The position numbers were made by a program, and so were the translations under genes. Shown here one piece after another: positions 26,016 through 34,106 of a DNA stretch of 64,000 nt; the stretch's first letter is position 1; each line of letters opens with the position of its first letter. The notes under the pieces are model-generated. The model was not told the DNA's origin and made no database searches. It saw only the letters and a program-made list of their open reading frames with translations. Source of the stretch: Peribacillus butanolivorans (GTDB lineage Bacteria; Bacillota; Bacilli; Bacillales; DSM-1321); contig NZ_LGYA01000001.1 in the NCBI RefSeq assembly GCF_001273755.1, positions 866,683 to 930,682 on the forward strand, in the 5' to 3' direction.

Positions 26016-27281
26016 ATGGTTAGGAAATGGGCAGGAAGAGCGGTTCTTTTATATATACTTTTCGTAGCAGTGATGTATTGGTATATTTTCTATGGGGCAG
26101 ATACCTCTATTCCCCAAGCATTACGTGGTACTGCAGCAGATCCTGCAACATTTCTGAATGCAAGGGAACTAAAGCTTAGCGAAGAGTATTCAGGGTTGCG
26201 GAATTTTCTTTTTTTCGTTTCGACTCCATATGAATGGCTATTGTATTTTTTTGTTTTATTATTTGGGTTTTCAAAAGCATTTGAAAAATCGGCTTTGGGG
26301 ACCTCTAAATGGAAAGTGATCCAAACAGGTATTTATTTATTTTGGCTTTCGTTGGTTTCTTATCTAGCGCTGTTTCCAATCAGTTTCATTGGTTACAGGA
26401 TGAGTAAAAGTTACCATATCAGTACCCAGAGTTTCTCTTCGTGGATGAAGGATGAAGTCATCGATTTCTGGGTGAACTTTGGGATGATGTTCATCATCGT
26501 TTCAGTTTTATATTGGTTAATGAAGAAAAGTGTGAAGAAGTGGTGGCTTTACGCTTGGTTGTTGTCGATTCCATTTTCATTGTTCCTGATGTTTTTACAG
26601 CCTGTATTGATTGATCCGCTGTATAATGAATTTTATCCACTGAAAAATAAAGAATTAGAAACGGAAATATTGGCACTTGCCGCACAGGCCGAAATTCCGG
26701 CGGAACATGTATATGAAGTAAATATGGCAGAAAAGACAAATGCCCTGAATGCATATGTAACTGGTATAGGTTCGAACTCAAGAATTGTTCTTTGGGATAC
26801 GATCTTGAACAAACTAGAGGAAGATGAAATACTTTTTATCATGGCACATGAAATGGCTCATTATGTTGAAAAACATATATATATTGGTATAGCAGGTTAT
26901 TTAGGAATGACTTTAGTTGGTTTGTGGCTGACATCGAAAATCATGAATTACTTTATTAGACGTTGGGGCAACATGTTAAAAATACATTCGATTGATAGCA
27001 TCTCTTCACTTCCATTATTTCTCTTAATTACGGGTGTATTACTGTTTGCCTCCAGTCCGCTGTCCAATTATGTTTCCAGATATCAAGAAACAAGGGCTGA
27101 CCGTTATGCTATTGAAATGACTGGTGATAAAGAATCGGCAATCACAACGTTCCAGGAACTCACGAGGGCGGGGTTGAGTCAGGTGAATCCCCCATTACTA
27201 GTTAAATGGCTGCGTTATTCCCATCCAACGATGCTTGAGCGGATTTCTACTGTTGAAAACGATGATACAAAGGATTATTGA
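26016..27281 (+). CDS. yhfN: M48 family zinc metalloprotease YhfN
   Basis: 421-residue membrane protease of the CAAX prenyl protease 1/Ste24-like type. Several N-terminal helices (about 8-28, 65-85, 103-128, 150-170, 178-200), the zinc motif HEMAHYVEKH near 278 and the third ligand Glu in RYQETRADRYA near 355. Its DNA is preceded by AAAGGAGGG. In B. subtilis it lies just before the yhzC-comK region, as here. Physiological substrate unknown. Confidence 0.9.
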   Translation: MVRKWAGRAVLLYILFVAVMYWYIFYGADTSIPQALRGTAADPATFLNARELKLSEEYSGLRNFLFFVSTPYEWLLYFFVLLFGFSKAFEKSALGTSKWKVIQTGIYLFWLSLVSYLALFPISFIGYRMSKSYHISTQSFSSWMKDEVIDFWVNFGMMFIIVSVLYWLMKKSVKKWWLYAWLLSIPFSLFLMFLQPVLIDPLYNEFYPLKNKELETEILALAAQAEIPAEHVYEVNMAEKTNALNAYVTGIGSNSRIVLWDTILNKLEEDEILFIMAHEMAHYVEKHIYIGIAGYLGMTLVGLWLTSKIMNYFIRRWGNMLKIHSIDSISSLPLFLLITGVLLFASSPLSNYVSRYQETRADRYAIEMTGDKESAITTFQELTRAGLSQVNPPLLVKWLRYSHPTMLERISTVENDDTKDY

Positions 27282-27310
27282 AAGCCAGCTGAAAATCAGC
27301 TGGCTTTTTT
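27281..27310 (+). terminator. Rho-independent terminator after yhfN
   Basis: AAAGCCAGCTGA pairs with TCAGCTGGCTTT over a 3-nt loop and is followed by TTT. Confidence 0.8.
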
Positions 27311-27435
27311 ACTTGCCTTATTTCGGGGGAAGTGGAAGTTTGTAGTTTGTTTTCAGAAAAAACTTTTAATTTATAAATCTTAGGTTCTCTACTATAATAA
27401 ATTAAATTCCCAGTTGGTTTATAAGGAGATCAGTT

Positions 27436-28245
27436 ATGTATAATGTACTTTTCATCATTATAGGCTCAGTGCTTGTTGCATTAGCCTACAATCTATTTTT
27501 GATTCCTCATTTAATTTTGAGCAGCGGACTTAGTGGGCTTGCGATTATGTTAGGAATCATTACCCCAGTTAACACAGGGATATTGAATTTCCTGTTAAAT
27601 CTGCCACTGTTGATTCTGGGATATATAAAATTAGGAAGACGTTTTATCACATATACGATATTATCAGTTGTCGTAATATCTGTCAGTTTGTATATCATTC
27701 CGATTCATGGAGTGTCCACTGAACCAATTCTGTCTTCTTTATTTGGAGGAATCATTTCGGGGGTTGGTATCGGTATCATCTTCCGTGCTTCAGGATCTTC
27801 CGGCGGATTTGATATCATTGCAATGCTTTTGGCTAAGAAAAGCGATTTTCCACTTGGTTCATTACTATCGGTGATGAATGCAGTTGTGGTTGTTATCTCA
27901 GGGTTCATCTTTGGTTGGGATGCCGCATTATATACATTGATTTCAATATATGCAGCAGGAAAAGTGATCGATACAATTCATTCTAATCACATTAAATTAA
28001 CATTAATGATTGTTACGAAACAGAGTGACGAATTGAAAGAGAAGCTTCTTACCAACTTATATCGGGGAATTACTGTCATGGATGGTGAAGGTGCATACTC
28101 CGGAGAAAAGAGTAAAGTAATGATGACCGTCATTACTCGTTATCAATTAACCGATGTAAAAGCTATGATAAAAGAAGTGGATCCGAATGCTTTTGTAAAT
28201 ATAACTGAAACAGCCGAGGTCATGGGGATGTTTCATAAAGAATGA
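27436..28245 (+). CDS. YitT family membrane protein (DUF2179)
   Basis: 269 residues: five to six N-terminal helices with the Gly/Ser-rich FRASGSSGGFDIIA near 115, then a soluble C-terminal DUF2179 domain (about 195-269, TVMDGEGAYSGEKSKVMMTVI). Architecture matches B. subtilis YitT/YvjA/YxkD/YpjC paralogues; which one it corresponds to is unclear. Function unknown, possibly transport regulated by the cytoplasmic domain. AAGGAGAT precedes the ATG. Confidence 0.85.
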   Translation: MYNVLFIIIGSVLVALAYNLFLIPHLILSSGLSGLAIMLGIITPVNTGILNFLLNLPLLILGYIKLGRRFITYTILSVVVISVSLYIIPIHGVSTEPILSSLFGGIISGVGIGIIFRASGSSGGFDIIAMLLAKKSDFPLGSLLSVMNAVVVVISGFIFGWDAALYTLISIYAAGKVIDTIHSNHIKLTLMIVTKQSDELKEKLLTNLYRGITVMDGEGAYSGEKSKVMMTVITRYQLTDVKAMIKEVDPNAFVNITETAEVMGMFHKE

Positions 28246-28256
28246 TAAAGAAATAG

Positions 28257-28287
28257 AAAAGCCTCCCGACATTTGGGGAGGCTTTTT
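28257..28287. terminator. terminator between yitT-like gene and yhzC
   Basis: AAAAGCCTCCC with GGGAGGCTTTT(T), 8-nt loop; shared by the convergent genes. Confidence 0.75.
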
Positions 28288-28303
28288 GATTATTTAGCTA
28301 TTT

Positions 28304-28540
28304 TTAATTTCCAAACTGTTTTAGCAAAATGTTCATTTCAGAACTTAGTTTTAGGAATAAAGGTTTGTCTTTCGTATCTAACGCTTCATCAATTTGTTTC
28401 GCAAGGATATTCTTTTTGGTATTAAGGACGGATTCTAGAATAATCATATCAATTAACAATTCCTGAACTACAGCATCGTTTTTCATTTCGCTCATTGATA
28501 AGGACTTCACTGACTCTGAATAAGATTTTTCATTTTTCAA
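28304..28540 (-). CDS. yhzC: IDEAL-domain protein YhzC
   Basis: A 78-residue helical protein ending in an IDEAL domain (KQIDEALDTKDKPLFLKLSS near 50-70), a short motif found in Bacillus proteins of unclear function, sometimes in competence regulators. I prefer TTG 28540 because AGGGGTGG lies just upstream of it; an in-frame GTG at 28549 overlaps that site. Its place beside comK matches B. subtilis yhzC. Confidence 0.75.
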   Translation of the reverse strand: MKNEKSYSESVKSLSMSEMKNDAVVQELLIDMIILESVLNTKKNILAKQIDEALDTKDKPLFLKLSSEMNILLKQFGN

Positions 28541-28549
28541 AGTAACCAC

Positions 28550-28901
28550 CCCTGACCCTTTTTATTAGTATATGGATTTAAGCGGATAAAATCAACAGAA
28601 AATTTTAAATATTTGGATGTTAAAAGGGAATGTGTCGTTTAGATGACGAAATGACCACGTTTGAAAAGAATTTTTAATTTTTTGTGAACTTGCTTATAAC
28701 CTATTCTAATTGTGCTATTATAGTGAGGAATTTAACACATATAAACTAACTGTCCTATATTCTATAGCCATTTGAGGTATTAGGGAGGGGCAGGGTAAAA
28801 GGTTTGATCGAAATCTTAGCTGTTTTCTCAGTAGAGGGAAAATAATAACCAAATGCTGAAAGTTACACTTTTAATAGCAGTAAGGAAGAGGTGGTTGTAA
28901 G
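28550..28901. other. comK upstream region
   Basis: About 350 bp of AT-rich DNA that must carry the comK promoter. Clustered A- and T-tracts at 28585-28690 (for example AAAAGAATTTTTA at 28664-28676) resemble ComK AT-boxes (A4-N5-T4) imperfectly; I see no exact two-box K-site. TATTAT near 28717 is a possible -10. Confidence 0.35.
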
Positions 28902-29465
28902 TTGAAGGAAAGTTGTCAGGGAATTATCGAAGAATATGAAATCACTCCCTATACTTTAATGGTTATGCCAATCAATTATGGAAGTAAAATATACGCCCAA
29001 ATCGTTGAATTGGAGGACGAGTTCATTTCCCCATTCAAACCTTTGGAAATTGTCAAGAAAAGCTGTGAGTACTTTGGATCAAGTTATGAGGGCCGAAAGG
29101 ATGGAACGAAGCAGCTTATAAATATCACTCATAAAGCGCCGATTGCGATTGATCCAACTAGTTCAATTTTCTTCTTTCCGACTACATCTCCCTTACGTCC
29201 TCAATGCATCTGGTTATCTCATGAGCATGTGGTATCCTATGATCGCTTAGATTCAAAACATACAAAGGTTACATTCCGAAATAAACAAACCATCGATATA
29301 GAAGTATCATGCAGTTCTTTTGAAAACCAGCTGCATCGGACATCTTTTTTAAAAACTAAACTAATCCAAAGGATTGAGGAAACAAAGAGAAAGTCTTTCT
29401 ATTTGTTCACCGATGCAAATGGGGGAAAAGCTTCAGAGATGATGTCAAAGTATAATCCACGCTAG
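28902..29465 (+). CDS. comK: competence transcription factor ComK
   Basis: Master activator of DNA-uptake genes. 187 residues sharing with B. subtilis ComK the segments KPLEIVKKSCEYFGSSYEGR near 46, THKAPIAIDPTSSIFFFPT near 76 and RPQCIWLSHEHV near 98, and SFENQLHRTSFLKTK near 138. Start is TTG with GAGGTGG 7 nt upstream, so translation may be kept low. The full-length frame implies competence potential. The C-terminal degradation tail is shorter and differs from B. subtilis. Confidence 0.92.
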   Translation: MKESCQGIIEEYEITPYTLMVMPINYGSKIYAQIVELEDEFISPFKPLEIVKKSCEYFGSSYEGRKDGTKQLINITHKAPIAIDPTSSIFFFPTTSPLRPQCIWLSHEHVVSYDRLDSKHTKVTFRNKQTIDIEVSCSSFENQLHRTSFLKTKLIQRIEETKRKSFYLFTDANGGKASEMMSKYNPR

Positions 29466-29605
29466 AGCACAAAGGGTAGTATATTTGGTAAAGGTGCCGT
29501 GAAGTATATCTTAATGGTATGTTAGAGATTCATACTTTCATACAATCATACATATCAGAAGATAATAAATACTTGCTCTAGCAAAATGGATTAGTGTACA
29601 ACAAC

Positions 29606-29633
29606 TAAAGCCCTTCTCATTTGAGAAGGGCTC
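29606..29633 (-). terminator. terminator after the DUF3006 gene
   Basis: AGCCCTTCTCA with TGAGAAGGGCT around a tiny loop; on the minus strand it is followed by TTTAGTTG, ending the two-gene transcript. Confidence 0.65.
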
Positions 29634-29638
29634 CAGAA

Positions 29639-29857
29639 TTAATCTTCAAATAACTCATCCATTAAATCGTCAATTTCTTTTCTTAATTTTTCAGTGCCTT
29701 CTTTGGAAATGGTGATGTTATCACCATCGATAATCAGCATATCTCCTACTTTGGCTCCCTTAGGAAGAGAACTTTTAGGAAAATCCTTCAAATCTCCTCC
29801 ATCGATTTCAACGACAGCAATCTTTCCTTCGAAGCGATCAATAATTCCTTGTACCAT
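29639..29857 (-). CDS. DUF3006 protein
   Basis: 72 residues: a small beta-rich domain (IDRFEGKIAVVEIDGGDL) with an acidic helical tail ending DDLMDELFED. DUF3006 proteins commonly accompany secreted ComEC-like MBL hydrolases. The ATG starts on the base after the upstream gene's stop codon, so the two are tightly coupled. Function unknown. Confidence 0.85.
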   Translation of the reverse strand: MVQGIIDRFEGKIAVVEIDGGDLKDFPKSSLPKGAKVGDMLIIDGDNITISKEGTEKLRKEIDDLMDELFED

Positions 29858-30697
29858 TTATTTCACCGTCTTTACAGTAATTTTCTGACCTGTAGAAGTA
29901 AAAATAATGTTACCTGATTTATCTGTACGATATGTTTTAGCTTTAACCGAATTTAATCGTTTTACAACTGTAGAAGTAGGGTGCCCATATCCATTTTTCC
30001 CTACACTGATTACTGCGTATTTCGGTTTTGTTTTCTTAATAAAAGCAGAGCTTGATGATGTTTTTGCGCCATGATGGCCAACTTTAAGCACATCCACACT
30101 AGGTACTAGATTTTTAGCCAGCATATCTTTTTCAGACTTCTCTTCAGCGTCACCAGTAAACAAGAATGTCTTTTTGTCGTGTTTAAGTAAAAGAACAGCA
30201 CTCCAGTTATTTAAATCAGACTTAGCATAGTCTTTAACAGGTGCAATGAATTTTAATGAAATATTCTTTGCCTTCGTTGTAATTTCTACGCCAGTCGTCG
30301 CTTTTTTTATTGTAAGTTTCTTCTTCTTAACAGCCATTAAAAAGTCTTTGTATGCTTGCGTAGTGTGAGAAACTTTAGGTGCATACACAGATTTTACATT
30401 AAGCGATTTAATCACATAAGCTAATCCACCTACATGATCAGCGTCTGGATGAGTTGAAACTACGGCATTAAGAGTTTTTACCTTCTGTTTTTTTAGGTAG
30501 GCAACAACCTCGTCGCCCTTGCCTTTACCGCCACCATCGATTAAAACGTTTTCGTTACCGGTTTGAATAAGGATTGAATCTCCTTGTCCAACGCTGATAA
30601 AGTGTACCTTCACATTTGATGCTGCCTCAGTTGTTTTGATTCCTGTAAATAAAGATAAAACAAGAACAGCTACTAGTAGAATATTAATTTTTTTCAT
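29858..30697 (-). CDS. secreted ComEC/Rec2-like MBL-fold hydrolase
   Basis: 279 residues: signal peptide (1-25, cleavage near TEAAS), then an MBL domain of the ComEC C-terminal type: FISVGQGDSILIQ near 33, THPDADHVGG near 82, GDAEEKSE near 176, VGHHGAKTSSS near 198 and GHPTS near 234. No ComEC membrane channel domain is present, so this is a free extracellular hydrolase, perhaps acting on nucleic acids. It lies between comK and yhjD, unlike B. subtilis. Competence link is positional inference only. Confidence 0.85.
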   Translation of the reverse strand: MKKINILLVAVLVLSLFTGIKTTEAASNVKVHFISVGQGDSILIQTGNENVLIDGGGKGKGDEVVAYLKKQKVKTLNAVVSTHPDADHVGGLAYVIKSLNVKSVYAPKVSHTTQAYKDFLMAVKKKKLTIKKATTGVEITTKAKNISLKFIAPVKDYAKSDLNNWSAVLLLKHDKKTFLFTGDAEEKSEKDMLAKNLVPSVDVLKVGHHGAKTSSSSAFIKKTKPKYAVISVGKNGYGHPTSTVVKRLNSVKAKTYRTDKSGNIIFTSTGQKITVKTVK

Positions 30698-31899
30698 TTT
30701 TTCGCCTCCAAGTATAAATTTATCATGTGTGATGAGGAAAATGGGGATTTAGGCATAATATTTTTGGAACAAGCACCTCATTAAGTAATATGAAAAGAAA
30801 TTGTAAGTAACGAAATAAAGCAAGTTAATAAAATTCCAGTTAAATAATCCTGGGTATTTACGATTAATCGTGTTTGAATCCCTGGCCTGTCAATTGAAAT
30901 CCATATCAGAAATTCTTTCATTTTCAAATTATTATTAAATAAGAAAAACCATGCAAATAAAACATTTGCATGGTTTTTTATTAGAAATAAGGGGATAGGA
31001 GAAACTTTTCACGATCAAACAAAGGGGTATAAGTTTGTTAGTGATTCCCTTCATAATTAATAATATAATAGGTAACCTCTATGTTTCAACTATTATGTTC
31101 AATATTTCACAAAGTTTTCACAAAGGTTTTTTACACATAATGATAGTGTTTAAGAGATTCTATTGATTTGCCGTTTTATTCATTCCCATTATATAAATAG
31201 CCCGTAATAATGACCAAGTTAAATATAAAATAATAGATAATATATCCATTTGTTCCTAATATATACTTATAACATTCTTTGTAAAAATGTCGAGTTAACC
31301 CTAAAATGATATTATTGAAAAAAGGTATATAAAATGTATAAGGCGGGGTTATCTTTATATTGGGGTGATTTAACTGACAATTAATTATGAGCATACGAGC
31401 CCTACCTAATATTCGTTGCGATCTGTGTCCTCGAAAATGTTTGCCTTAATCAGTAAGCGACTAAATAACGGGTGTTACTCCAACCTTTGCTTAGGAGCAG
31501 GTAAATAATGTTGATTTAAAAAATCTCAAAACTAAAATGGTGAAGGATATTCAGTATGCTCTTGATTACATAGGTTATGCCTTAATCGAGAAGTAATATT
31601 TCATAGCACCTGTTATCTATTAAAGCTAGGAGAAAATATAGATGTTGTTCAAAAAGTGATGGAAGGTGAATACGAGAGATTGAAATAGTTGGGAATGTTA
31701 CTAGTGTTTTGATAAAGAAAGATACAACAGTTCTTCAACACTTTTATATTTTTGATAAGCCAAATGAAAAGGATATGGAATTCGAGAATAAGAATTTATG
31801 AAAATATGGAAAAATAAAATTCCAGATAGATACAAAGAAAGAGAGGATTGAATTATATAGATTAGGATTGAGAGGTGGAATAGCCAAAGGTTAAAGGGT
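30698..31899. other. long gene-poor region with decayed coding remnants
   Basis: No intact gene. A hairpin terminator is present (see 30947). From about 31549 to 31800, broken frames give plausible protein pieces (MVKDIQYALDYIGYALIEK, then VGNVTSVLIKKDTTVLQHFY) interrupted by stops and frameshifts, as in a decayed gene I cannot name. A minus-strand frame at 31176-31394 has AT-driven composition and no ribosome site, so I leave it out. Confidence 0.45.
30947..30980. terminator. hairpin terminator
   Basis: ACCATGCAAA pairs with TTTGCATGGT over a 7-nt loop, extended by A and T tracts on both sides; no gene ends close by, so it may belong to a lost or short RNA. Confidence 0.6.
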
Positions 31900-31942
31900 A
31901 AGTTGATAAAACTGAGATAGTGGTCTTATCAACTTTATTTTT
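31900..31942 (+). terminator. terminator of the decayed gene
   Basis: AAGTTGATAA (31900-31909) pairs with TTATCAACTT (31926-31935), followed by TATTTTT. It follows the decayed + strand frames. Confidence 0.6.
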
Positions 31943-32059
31943 GGTTATACTTCCATATTCCTTAAAGGCAGTGAAAGAAATTATCTATCATTCCCTTTAT
32001 AGTTTTAGGAGGACGTCTGAACTAAGCTAATTCCGCTAAATTTTCTTGGGGCGGTGACT

Positions 32060-32413
32060 TCATTCGAAAAAGTAATTACACAATAAGTCTTCGGTTTTGT
32101 TGCGAAGGCGGGGATTGAAATAATTATGATGTTCCTCGTATCCTTTATATAAAAAACAATACATCGTAAAGGATTCATCGCGTTTAATTTCACTTACCTT
32201 AATATTCTCCTTACGCAAATAGCGCCGCACCTCGGCAAGCTCTTCCTGAACGGCTTTTAAAACAAGTTCCACTAGTTCTGAATAGGGCCTTTTTAATTTA
32301 AACGGACTTATTTCGATGACCTTGAGATCCCGGTTTAAGACTGTAATCACCATAGGAAGGTAGATGGCTTTTTCAATCATATTTCGGTCATCCTCTGGAA
32401 TGCGGGTCATCAT
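32060..32413 (-). CDS. yhjD: YhjD family sporulation protein
   Basis: 117 residues, soluble, mostly helical (about 1-75) with a Tyr/Phe-rich tail. No enzyme motif. Composition and place divergent from the TVP38 gene yhjE match B. subtilis YhjD, annotated as sporulation-associated. AAAGGAGCGG precedes the ATG. A role in the spore is inferred from the homologue only. Confidence 0.75.
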   Translation of the reverse strand: MMTRIPEDDRNMIEKAIYLPMVITVLNRDLKVIEISPFKLKRPYSELVELVLKAVQEELAEVRRYLRKENIKVSEIKRDESFTMYCFLYKGYEEHHNYFNPRLRNKTEDLLCNYFFE

Positions 32414-32702
32414 GACCGCTCCTTTCTAAAAAAGCAGGTTTTCATATTAATATGTATGCTTCATACAAACGAGAACATACGTTCTTTAATCCATCTTAAT
32501 GGATTATCAGCTGATATGCAAGCGGTTTGTTGAAATGATGAAATTTTTGTTAATAAGATTATGTTTTCCTGAGATAGGGAAAGTATGATTATATATGGTT
32601 AATAATTCTTGCAATTTCAGAGGAAAGTGATATATCTAAAATAGAACAGCTTTTTAATAAGTTTATGCTGCTTTAATAGTCGGCATGTCGAGGGAGATAA
32701 TT

Positions 32703-33317
32703 ATGGACTTGGATACTATACGTGAGTGGTTTACACTTGATAATATATCGGCACTTATTCAGCAATATCGCTCATTCGGTCCAATCCCGGGAATTTTGCT
32801 ACCGATGCTGGAAGCTTTTTTGCCCTTTTTACCCTTAGTTGTGTTTGTACTCGCTAATGCAACGGCTTTTGGTCTCTGGTGGGGTTTTTTATTTTCTTGG
32901 ATTGGGGCGGTAGCGGGAGCTTTTCTGATCTTTTTAGTTATTAGAAGATATGGTCAAATGAGGCTTTTTCGACTTTTGCAGAAACATAAACAGGTGCAAA
33001 GGCTAATGGTTTGGGTAGAAAATCATGGATTCGGACCTCTGTTTATACTGCTCTGCTTCCCTTTTACACCATCAGCTATTGTGAACATAGTGGCGGGGCT
33101 TTCAAAGGTCAGCCCGTTGCAATATGGACTAGCTGTCATAGGAGGGAAAGCAGTGATGATCTTTACGATTAGCTTCGTAGGGTATGATCTTGTATCCCTT
33201 ATTCATAAGCCTGTGCGTACAATCATCATAGGTATTGTCATTTTTATCCTATGGTATGTAGGAAAAAGACTGGAGGTCCGGATAAATAGAAGCATGAAGA
33301 GAGAAGAAGGGAAATAA
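32703..33317 (+). CDS. yhjE: TVP38/TMEM64 (DedA-like) membrane protein YhjE
   Basis: 204 residues with about five membrane helices. The VTT-domain core is seen in PMLEAFLPFLPLVVFVLANA near 30 and CFPFTPSAIVNIVAGLSKV near 118. Related proteins act as lipid scramblases or flippases. I start at ATG 32703 (MDLDTIR) with GAGGGAG upstream; six codons before are open from an earlier ATG. It lies 38 bp before a signal peptidase gene, probably one operon, as in B. subtilis yhjE-sipV. Confidence 0.85.
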   Translation: MDLDTIREWFTLDNISALIQQYRSFGPIPGILLPMLEAFLPFLPLVVFVLANATAFGLWWGFLFSWIGAVAGAFLIFLVIRRYGQMRLFRLLQKHKQVQRLMVWVENHGFGPLFILLCFPFTPSAIVNIVAGLSKVSPLQYGLAVIGGKAVMIFTISFVGYDLVSLIHKPVRTIIIGIVIFILWYVGKRLEVRINRSMKREEGK

Positions 33318-33355
33318 GTATTAGAATATAAATGCAGCAGTAGGGGTTGAAATAG

Positions 33356-33919
33356 ATGGAAAAAACAAACAGAAATTCTTTATCCGACTGGGTAAAAGCA
33401 GCCATGATTGCTTTTGTTATTTACATCTTAATCCGTACATTTTTCTTTTCAAGCTATGATGTTGAAGGGGAGTCGATGCAGCCGACACTTGAAGAAGGTA
33501 ACAAACTTGTAGTGAATAAAATTAATTATCAAATCAGGGATATCAACCGATTTGACATAATTGTTTTTCATGCGAATTCACACGAAGATTATGTTAAACG
33601 AGTTATAGGGATTGCAGGTGACCGCATTCGTTACAAGGATGATTGGCTTTATGTAAATGGTGAGAAAGTGAATGAGCCTTATCTTGAGAAGTTTAAGGAG
33701 GGGTTCCCGGGGCAGAACTTTACGGGTGATTTTACATTAAAAGAAATCACTGATACGACCACTGTCCCAGATGGCAAGCTGTTTGTCATGGGGGATAATC
33801 GTCTTGAAAGTGCGGACAGCCGCCACTTTGGTTACATACCAGTTGAAAATGTAGTTGGTAAAGTTGATGTGCGATATTGGCCAATCAAAGAATTTAATTT
33901 GCAGTTTAAAGGTGAATGA
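33356..33919 (+). CDS. sipV: type I signal peptidase (SipV-like)
   Basis: Membrane-bound signal peptidase, 187 residues with one N-terminal helix (about 11-31). The catalytic Ser40 lies in EGESMQPT and the general-base Lys81 in DYVKRVIGIAGDR; the box FVMGDNRLESADSRHFG near 140 is complete. GGGGTTGAAATAG precedes ATG. Synteny with yhjE points to sipV, though Bacillus strains have several such paralogues. Confidence 0.9.
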   Translation: MEKTNRNSLSDWVKAAMIAFVIYILIRTFFFSSYDVEGESMQPTLEEGNKLVVNKINYQIRDINRFDIIVFHANSHEDYVKRVIGIAGDRIRYKDDWLYVNGEKVNEPYLEKFKEGFPGQNFTGDFTLKEITDTTTVPDGKLFVMGDNRLESADSRHFGYIPVENVVGKVDVRYWPIKEFNLQFKGE

Positions 33920-33925
33920 TTGCGG

Positions 33926-33957
33926 AAGCCCGAAATTATTGAGGGCTTTTTCTTTTG
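33926..33957 (+). terminator. probable terminator after sipV
   Basis: Short stem AAGCCC with GGGCTT, 11-nt loop, then TTTTCTTTT. Weak stem but a good tail. Confidence 0.5.
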
Positions 33958-34106
33958 ATTAAAACACGAACGTACGATTGGTATTATTAAGGAAACGGTA
34001 AAATAATAGGAAACAAATCGAAACTGGAAACAGAAACCATGTCAAAAAGACGGCAGTATTTCTGGTATGATAGGTCTAGATATTATGTTGTATAAGGGGG
34101 AAAAAG

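Noticed and set aside
28585..28690. ComK autoregulatory K-box upstream of comK
   Set aside because: A/T tracts are present but no pair of A4-N5-T4 boxes at a proper spacing; one box has a mismatch.
31176..31394. 72-codon minus-strand frame in AT-rich DNA
   Set aside because: No ribosome site, composition dictated by AT-richness, no recognisable family.
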